A DNA stretch of 14,742 nt from Rodentolepis nana (taxonomy: Eukaryota > Platyhelminthes > Cestoda > Cyclophyllidea > Hymenolepididae): NCBI GenBank assembly GCA_900617975.1, contig UZAE01013584.1, forward strand, positions 6,269 to 21,010, written 5' to 3'. Both the position numbers and the translations under genes were made by a program. This document shows positions 8,601 to 14,742 of this stretch, piece by piece; position 1 is the stretch's first letter, and the number at the start of each line of letters is the position of its first letter. The notes beneath the pieces are model-generated. The model was not told the DNA's origin. It searched no databases and worked only from the letters and a program-made list of their open reading frames with translations.

Positions 8601-8798
8601 CTGCATGATAGAAATCACCTTTTCATTGAATGTAAGTAGTTTTTAAGTGGCACTTTTTTGGTTAGCTAGATGACTTTTCTTTGGGCTTGAGGATTTGCAG
8701 TATGCTAGATGGAGATGGGGTTTGTTAAGAGGTTAACAAGTTGATGGAAACAGGCTCTGATGTATCGAAGTAAAGTTCCATGGATTGTTAGCCATGGA

Positions 8799-9356
8799 TC
8801 AGGTAAATTTGTCTTCCTGTGGGTTCCCAGAGTAGAAGTTGGTGTTTCGGACTACTGGGCTGAATAACTCATTTGTACAGATTTTGCTGATTCGCCGCAG
8901 TTGGTTTTGACCATCTCCATGAGTAGAATTGGAATCATCAGCCAGATTTAGAAATTCTTTGAAGAGTTCACGTGTATCAGTTTGGAATAGCTCGATATCG
9001 ACTTCCTTCATCGAATTAACACTCATTAAGAATAGTTGACAATTAAGGCCAATAGAGTCCACCATGTTCATATTTTGTCGTTTATTGGTATTTACCGATG
9101 CGACTGAAGTAAAATCAATTGTCAAAGGTTGTTTATCATATGTAGGATCAGAGAGGTAGGTTGGAGAAAACTTGTTTTCCGCAGAATGAGGGCTAACGCT
9201 GACGTCAGAACCGTGAGATTTCCTTTCAAGGCAGTACACTCAACATTGGGGTATTTGTGATTTGGTTAGCATACCTTGACGTCGACTCCGTATGTCCGGT
9301 GATAGCAGCGGATTTGGCTTCGGTGTTTTGAGGGGCTGCCAGCAGGAGAATCCTCT
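8799..9356 (-). CDS. Unidentified minus-strand gene fragment with a predicted 36-nt intron
   Basis: Two minus-strand exons are proposed: 9356-9275 and 9238-8799, separated by GTATGC...TTGAG (9274-9239). The upstream frame ends CAA+G and the downstream exon begins TG, making a Val codon, so phase closes. The predicted protein reads from RGFSCWQPLKTPKPNPLL through SRRQ-VYCLERKSHG to a TGA at 8799-8801, about 170 residues. It is rich in Ser, Asn, Asp and Thr, has no membrane segment, and contains a moderately acidic helix-like part (KEVDIELFQTDTRELFKEFL). No ATG start is seen in the upstream part: it opens at an AG (TAG at 9359-9357), so a further exon would be needed. I do not recognise the family. 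It could also be an old pseudogene or a chance open frame. Confidence 0.35.
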
Positions 9357-9439
9357 CTACCGCAAGCGTTTTGCTAGAATGTCAGATTTTTGTGGGGTGA
9401 GAGGCCGGGAAATTGAAGTTTCTTAGGATGAACACGTGG
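9275..9439 (-). other. Possible further minus-strand exon upstream of the unidentified gene
   Basis: A good acceptor-like CAATCTTCTCAG ends at 9440 on the minus strand. The frame PRVHPKKLQFPGLSPHKN is open from there to a stop near 9374. I could not find a donor that joins it in phase to 9356. It is recorded as a lead only and overlaps the 5' exon of the call above. Confidence 0.15.
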
Positions 9440-10867
9440 CTGAGAAGATTGTAATTGAAACAATACAATAAAAATGTTTAGAATAATGGTATTTATTTTA
9501 AAGTAGTAATTAGATGAGCGAATGATTGTAAAAAGTATCATAAATAATATCTTTAATAATGGTACGTTTCGACACAATAAAAAGATTAGTTAATGCATCA
9601 AAATGTTATTTTCCCTCATTTTACCATTTAGGACTCTAAAAATTATATGTTAGTTAGGAATTGAAAGTTTGGCCTTAACAATGAGACTTAAGGTACAAAA
9701 GTTGTTAGTTAATTCAATTAAAGGTCAGTGGGGGATGTTACATTAATAAAACTTGGCTTGACCTTAATCATTCACTCCTTCAAACTCTTCTCGTGCACAA
9801 CTGCTCCTAGGAATAGTTTAGTTGCCTCAAGACTGATGTCGCGTTTATTACAAACTGGCCGGATAATTAATACTTGAAATACAACCTTGAATGAGCATCA
9901 AACGCTACTTCTTCAAGAAATCCTTTGCGCGCCTAGCCCATTTGCTCTGCAGTTCAGTGCGATCAGTCTTATCAGAGTATTCTAGTACTTGCGAGCTTAC
10001 TGTGGTTGACCTCGGAACAACTTTTCAGCAAACAGATCAATGATCCGTGAACTTAAATATATAATAAAGACTATTTTATATTTACCCCATAAGCTGTTAT
10101 GTGAAGAACAGTTGCCGCTACACTTTGTAATCTAGAATTAACCCAGTAGATTATTTGGTAATTCCAATAAAGTGAAGAGGAAATTAACAAGGATGAAATT
10201 GAAATAATATTAGAACTGACATGGTGTTGATATAACTTGGAAGATTATTTATAGCATTTCAACACATTTGAAAACAAATTTTAAATAGTTATCATACGTA
10301 AAAAGTTTATGTTGTAATTGATTGAGAGATCTTCGATGAATTTATTATAGATTTATTAACGGACATTACTAGTGGCTAACAATTATATACATTGAATAGA
10401 CAACTTCCGTTTTAACGATAAATACCAACGCATATTACTTTGTTGTACATAATAAAATTATTTTTTCTTTGCCATAAGTAAAGAAAAACCTAACTGAATA
10501 CATTGTTGGTACCAAATAATGTAAGGAACAGAATGTATCTGTGTCGGCATCAGAATTTTTTCAATTTGAGTTTTATAAATGAGATTGGCGTTATAATTGA
10601 ACGTAAATTAAATTTTCAAAAGGTAAAAGAAAATAAACACGAATTTCAGTCGGAAATTTGCATCACGTTCAATTTGGAATACAGCAAGCGCAAGTAGATA
10701 CCTAATTAAAATTATAGAAATATAAACAACCCGCAATAGCCTATTTTATTATCCAAAATTAATTAGCGAAAAATTATTAGTTCATGAGAAGCAATCAAAT
10801 ATTTTAAAACTAGAGTCATAATAAATGGATGCGCTTTATTTACATCACAGTTGCGTTGTTGGTGAGA
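9440..10867. other. AT-rich intergenic region, no gene recognised
   Basis: Strongly AT-rich sequence. The open frames here (minus 9374-9577, plus 10503-10697) have low-complexity translations and no splice context. I see no tRNA, rRNA or snRNA. It presumably contains the promoter of the phosphate carrier gene, but no element is distinct enough to call. Confidence 0.6.
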
Positions 10868-10890
10868 GGCCTGCTTCCTCCTTTTTGAAG
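10868..10890 (+). promoter_or_regulatory. Splice-acceptor-like tract just before the phosphate carrier ATG
   Basis: A pyrimidine-rich run (GCCTGCTTCCTCCTTTTTGA) ending in AG lies 10 nt upstream of the ATG at 10901. An in-frame TGA at 10886-10888 means no coding extension reads through unspliced DNA. The tract fits a 3' splice site, either for a 5' UTR intron or for spliced-leader trans-splicing, which is known in flatworms. A donor-like GTGAGA at 10862 is only 29 nt away, too close for a normal intron, and splicing there would put a stop after one codon. Confidence 0.45.
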
Positions 10891-10900
10891 TGTCTTGAGC

Positions 10901-11971
10901 ATGTCTAAGGAGTCCGAGTTTAGCTGCGCATTTGCCTCCCCAAAATTTTACGCTCTTTGTGGTCTTGGTGGTATTCTTAGTTGTGGTACTACTCATACCG
11001 CTATTGTCCCCTTGGATTTGGTTAAATGCAGATTGCAAGTCGATAAAGCAAAGTATGGTAACCTCACTCAAGGTTTCCGTGTGACCATTAAAGAAGAAGG
11101 CGTTCGTGGCCTTGCTCGTGGCTGGGCACCAACTTTCTTCGGCTATTCTCTCCAGGGGCTCGGAAAATTCGGTTTTTATGAACTCTTTAAACATACGTAC
11201 TCTGGTATGCTCTCCGAAGAAAACGCCTTCCTTTGGAGAACATCTGTCTATTTGGCTGCTAGTGCTAGTGCCGAATTCTTTGCCGACATTATGCTTTGTC
11301 CAATGGAGGCTCTCAAAGTCCGTATCCAAACTATGCCTGGATTTGCTAACACTCTTCGGGAAGGTTTCCCCAAAATGGTTGCTGCTGAAGGAATTGCTGG
11401 CTTCTACAAGGGTATCGTTCCCCTTTGGGGTCGTCAAATTCCCTACACTATGATGAAATTCGCTTGCTTCGAAAGAACTGTTGAGGCTTTGTATAAATAC
11501 GTCGTCCCCAAACCACGTTCCGAGTGCACAAAGGGAGAACAATTGATTGTAACTTTCGCTGCCGGTTACATAGGTAAGATACCGGTTATTCCTGGGTAGG
11601 ACTTATTGCTTCTTTTTATAGCTGGCGTCTTCTGTGCCATTGTGTCTCATCCACCGGATACCATCGTCTCTAAGTTGAACAAGGATCCAAATGCCAAACT
11701 TATGGAGGTTGCTAGAAACCTTGGTTTGCGGGGTAGGTTGTTTATTCTATGAATCAATTTCCATTTTATTGCGTTTTTACCTGGTTGTCAATTTATAATC
11801 CATCTAGGTATGTGGACTGGTTTGGGACCCCGTATCATCATGATCGGTACCTTGACTGCCCTTCAATGGTTCATCTATGACGGCTTCAAGGTCGTTATGC
11901 GTCTCCCACGTCCCCCACCACCAGTCATGCCTGAGTCCCTCAAAGCCAAGCTCGAGGCCCAACAGCACTAA
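10901..11971 (+). CDS. SLC25A3: Mitochondrial phosphate carrier (SLC25 family), complete
   Basis: Inner-membrane transporter importing phosphate with a proton (or exchanging it for hydroxide) for ATP synthesis. Exons are 10901-11573, 11622-11732 and 11808-11971, with introns of 48 and 75 nt. Split Ala and Gly codons close phase, giving 315 residues. The three carrier repeats each have their signature: [16 protein letters not shown] and PPDTIVSK. Family blocks are near-identical to animal SLC25A3: [92 protein letters not shown] and [15 protein letters not shown]. The start is the first ATG after an in-frame TGA at 10886. The N-terminus ([19 protein letters not shown]) is short, without the cleavable presequence of mammalian SLC25A3. 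Codon choice in this gene looks C-rich at third positions compared with its surroundings, as expected for a highly expressed gene. Confidence 0.98.
11574..11621 (+). other. 48-nt intron of the phosphate carrier gene
   Basis: The donor is ATAG|GTAAGA and the acceptor CTTTTTATAG. Removal restores [10 protein letters not shown]. Reading through it meets an in-frame TAG after a few codons (GKIPVIPG), so retention would truncate the protein before the third repeat. Confidence 0.95.
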
Positions 11972-12075
11972 ATTGTGCTCTTCTCCCCTCCCCATTAGTG
12001 ACTAAATGTAAAAATTCCATCTATCTCATTTAGTGAAACACTTACCTCTCCCAAGTAGTTGTAAATTAAATTCAC
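11972..12075 (+). terminator. Phosphate carrier 3' UTR with ATTAAA poly(A) signal
   Basis: No AATAAA is seen soon after the stop. The variant signal ATTAAA lies at 12065-12070, 94 nt after TAA. A T-rich stretch with TTTATTGT follows at 12105-12115 and could be the downstream element. Confidence 0.55.
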
Positions 12076-12244
12076 ATTTGGATCTCATGAACCATTTGAG
12101 TATTCTTTATTGTCACTCGAAAGTTACTTGATTAATTTATATTACTCTATAGTTCATAAGTCGTATATTTCGCTCAAATTAGATAATGATTAATTATTTC
12201 GCTCAGTATGCTTGTCACGGTGTGGGTATTTCGACTTATTTTTA

Positions 12245-12479
12245 ATGGTGTCCGTTAAATCGAAGCCAGTTCCTCGCGGTAAGAATGCGAAGGTAAGTTG
12301 TGAGCGTTTAGACTTGCGCTTTAGGGGTTGGTTGTGTTTTCTGGTACACTTTATGATTATTTACGGTGTTGAATAACTAAACCGGTAAAGTGATGTGGAT
12401 GTCCGTTGCGTTTGCACAGGTGCCTCTCGAACTTGGATTGTCTCGGCCAACTTCTTTTCGGTTAATGGTTTGTGAATAA
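12245..12479 (+). CDS. First coding exon(s) of an unidentified gene
   Basis: An ATG at 12245 opens a basic 16-codon stretch (MVSVKSKPVPRGKNAK) that ends exactly at a consensus donor, AAG|GTAAGT (12293). A 127-nt intron to GTTTGCACAG (12419) would lead in phase 0 to VPLELGLSRPTSFRLM. That second exon either meets a weak donor (ATG|GTTTGT at 12468) or runs to a TAA at 12477-12479 for a 35-residue product. The frame is open upstream to a TAA at 12191, so the exon could start earlier. The gene lies 273 nt after the phosphate carrier stop, on the same strand. I do not recognise the protein. A possible continuation is at 13705-13767 (VVVANFLNGSITANLNTFGH then TGA), after an AG in matching phase, but that is weak. 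The gene may extend beyond the window. Confidence 0.4.
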
Positions 12480-12551
12480 CGTGTTGCTAGCGATCTACTG
12501 ATTGAAAACTAGTATATCTTTGAAGCTAGTTTTTAACGCTAAGTTCTGGTC

Positions 12552-12848
12552 CTAATCTTGCTTTTGAGGCGCTAAGGATAACCAGGTTAAGCATATTGGT
12601 ATTCTGGTCTCATCATCTAACACCAATGTAAAGGAAAAGGGTTTCTGAACTCGTCTGGAGATGTGCATGATGATCATTTTAACTAGTAGTAACAGACGTG
12701 TGGTTTGGCCAAATGATGCATCCGAAGTACTACCGATATACGGGCAAGCGAGTTTACATAGACCATTCCAATAGTACACTTGTTCGGGATTTCCGTAGAT
12801 CTTTGAACAAGATTCTCCGCTTACTAAATAATTGATACAACAGAACAT
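12552..12848 (-). CDS. Unidentified minus-strand open frame of 98 codons
   Basis: It starts at a true ATG and ends in TAG. The product has six Cys in all (CC near the start, then at about 14, 31, 35 and one near the C-end), a basic central part (HISRRVQKPF) and an LVLDDETRIPICLTWL segment. There is no clear signal peptide, domain or nearby poly(A) signal. It lies within what may be a long intron of the plus-strand gene starting at 12245. It could be chance. Confidence 0.18.
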   Translation of the reverse strand: MFCCINYLVSGESCSKIYGNPEQVYYWNGLCKLACPYIGSTSDASFGQTTRLLLLVKMIIMHISRRVQKPFSFTLVLDDETRIPICLTWLSLAPQKQD

Positions 12849-14578
12849 GTCATCTGCTCAGGCAAGAATTCTCAATGACCGTCCGCACCACATAGAATTC
12901 AACGGCTCATCTTTTGGTTACCACACTAGTATACACAATCCATAAGAATAGGAAAACGACAAACGCGCAAATCACACAGAACTGTTTCGCTTCATTAAGC
13001 TTTGGCGAGTTTTATGAGAATTCCATTTTATGTTAACCAATCATGCTTCACTTAACACGCTTGACACCATTTCTCAGCCAACCCTTGACACATTTACATG
13101 TCATGCTCTCTTTGTTTCAGCGAAAGTATGTTTTTAATCATGCACCTTCCCACAATGTCTTCTTCAACTGAGCGACCTTTTAATATGCCCTACTCGAAAA
13201 TTAGTACTTTTTCGATGCTAAATCAAGGACTTTTAAGGCATTAGTCGCACAATCACATTTCGATTTGAAGGACTTTGAACTTGAGATGAGTGTGATAGAA
13301 CGCTTGATTCTAACAACTAATCATATTGTCAAAATCATGTCTACTTAAATGTATAGAGTAGTGAGTTGTTTTAAACTTCTCTCAAGGACTCCTAGAGTTT
13401 ATCCATAAGGTAATGCTAGGTTCTAGTTAAAATAACTATTGTTTCCTCAGAACCAATACTCAAAAGAATGCTTAAATGTCTAAATTTTAGGAATTCCCCC
13501 AAAGTTAATATAATTTCGTGTATTTTAATTGATATGTAAAATTTATTAATGATTGGCAATTACTTGATCCAAGCTCTCCGAAAAGTCATTTGTTGAAAAT
13601 ACTGAACTCAGCTCCGATATTGTCATCAATCTATCGACCTGGCAAATAACTTCGCTGTTTATTTATCACTTATTCTTTCGACCTATTCTCCTTATCGCGT
13701 AGAGGTGGTGGTGGCCAACTTCCTCAATGGTTCAATCACAGCTAACTTAAATACGTTTGGTCACTGACTACTTGAAATGCTATAAATGACCAGTTTCAGA
13801 CAATCGACATACACCCGGCTTCCAGTGTGGCAGATCATGCTATCCCCTTACCTTAGCAATAATTGCTTCATTATCACTGGCCACCACACTGTAAACTATT
13901 GCAATATTCAAATGACGCTTTAAATCGCGTAATGGTAACATTTTGTATGTAACCAGACAGAGGGGTTTTAAGTAACAATTAGAGAAATCCCCTTTAAAAT
14001 ACACAAAATTTTACTTGACAATGTCGAAATTTCCAATCAAATATAACACTGGAGGAATCAAAGCTGTTTTCAAATTGTGCAATTTAGTTAAACAAATTAG
14101 CCTGTCGTGCCATATCGATTATTTTGTAGCGTATTTTTTCACGAGGCATTTGTTTAGCTGGTTCCATGGGTCAAGCATCGAAGTAAATTCACATTGAGCA
14201 TTAGAAACATAAAAGAACGAGTTCCGAAGTACTGTGTCATCAAGCAATTTTCTTTCTGCAATTTTTGACAAAATGGGGTGTGCGATAGACTTATCTCCAT
14301 GTGGTGCACCCTGGGCAACGTATACTCATACGGCAAAAAAGTCTATTAACCTGCAGTTGACTTCGCACTTCAAACTACCCCCACTGTAAGCCATATTCAA
14401 CCCATTTCACAGTACTCATCTTACCTTATCTCTGCTCTTTTGTCTGTCTCTGTCACATCTGTGAATCATTATTCTGTCCCCCTCTCGACTTTTTATCCCT
14501 TTGATGTTCCTCCTCCTCTCTGTGAAGCCTGAAGTCAGCTGAATGGCTAATGATAACTATCAAAACGCCTGCCATTTG
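12849..14578. other. Region without a convincing gene
   Basis: Mixed AT-rich sequence, possibly intron of the gene starting at 12245. The open frames (plus 14015-14197, minus 14154-14336) have no recognisable content. A short frame after CCTTATCGCGTAGAG at 13704 is noted as a possible exon. A 14-mer (ATTTTTGACAAAAT) occurs twice, near 14260 and 14602. Confidence 0.5.
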
Positions 14579-14602
14579 AAATAAATAAATAAATAAATAA
14601 AT
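14579..14602 (+). repeat. (AAAT)6 microsatellite
   Basis: Six perfect tandem copies of AAAT. It inflates two overlapping minus-strand open frames in this area (as repeated Phe, Ile, Tyr and Leu codons), which are therefore not called as genes. Confidence 0.97.
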
Positions 14603-14742
14603 TTTTGACAAAATTCCCATGGTAATTATAACGTACATTATTAAAATCTTCCCCCAACGAGGCAACAGCACTCAATAAATATTCAGTAGCCAAAAGATTA
14701 ATTCCAATTTTTTGGGTGAGGGGTAGGGAGATTTCCATTGAC
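14603..14742. other. Window end, nothing recognised
   Basis: Short AT-rich stretch. A minus-strand frame (GINLLATEYLLSAVASLGED) is open here, but it runs straight into the AAAT repeat and has no splice support. Confidence 0.4.

Noticed and set aside
9374..9577. 67-codon minus-strand frame as a standalone gene
   Set aside because: Its first half is an AT-rich hydrophobic translation from intergenic sequence. Only the last part after the CTTCTCAG acceptor might be an exon, and it has no usable donor.
10825..10861. ATG and donor-like GTGAGA upstream of the phosphate carrier, as a possible first exon
   Set aside because: The intron would be only 29 nt, and joining at 10891 gives a stop after one codon.
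11106..11453. 115-codon plus-strand frame within the phosphate carrier gene
   Set aside because: Out-of-frame shadow of the carrier exon.
10763..11542. 259-codon minus-strand open frame
   Set aside because: It is the antisense shadow of phosphate carrier exon 1, whose plus-strand product is unmistakable. The minus translation has no family features.
14453..14738. Two overlapping minus-strand frames of 63 and 72 codons
   Set aside because: Both run through the AAAT microsatellite, which keeps several frames open by itself.

Overview
This is a window of animal nuclear DNA: genes are split by short GT-AG introns, polyadenylation signals are present, and intergenic DNA is AT-rich. A flatworm, more likely a tapeworm than a fluke, is my best guess. 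It rests on protein flavour and intron sizes (many introns of 44-96 nt, and one predicted intron of exactly 36 nt), not on a species-specific marker. I see nothing bacterial, viral or CRISPR-like, and no intact transposon.

Layout. (1) 1-745 is the end of an intron. (2) 746-7143 (+) holds the last 15 exons of a voltage-gated calcium channel alpha-1 subunit of the Cav2 (N/P/Q, non-L) class. They run from the domain III pore loop to the stop codon. All 14 splice junctions close in phase to give 991 codons, and a poly(A) signal lies at 7235. (3) 7261-8329 is non-coding, with degenerate repeat-like and tRNA-arm-like sequence. (4) 8330-9356 (-) carries unidentified open frames. One pair of frames is joined by a plausible 36-nt intron, so an unrecognised minus-strand gene is possible. 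(5) 9440-10890 is mostly AT-rich intergenic DNA. (6) 10901-11971 (+) is a complete three-exon mitochondrial phosphate carrier (SLC25A3) of 315 residues, with a splice-acceptor-like tract 10 nt before its ATG. (7) 12245 onward (+) has what looks like the first coding exon or exons of a gene I do not recognise. (8) The remainder to 14742 is mostly empty of convincing genes and includes an (AAAT)6 microsatellite and one minus-strand open frame of 98 codons.

The two identified genes have no evident functional link. One is a plasma-membrane calcium channel expected to support synaptic and neuromuscular calcium entry. The other is a housekeeping inner-mitochondrial-membrane transporter that supplies phosphate for ATP synthesis.

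I do not see a clearly new biological system. The points most worth a second look are the stop-free, frame-preserving intron at the domain IV selectivity filter, the exon-like open stretch inside the domain IV S5-pore intron, the divergent C-terminus of the channel, the unidentified minus-strand gene, and the unidentified gene beginning at 12245.
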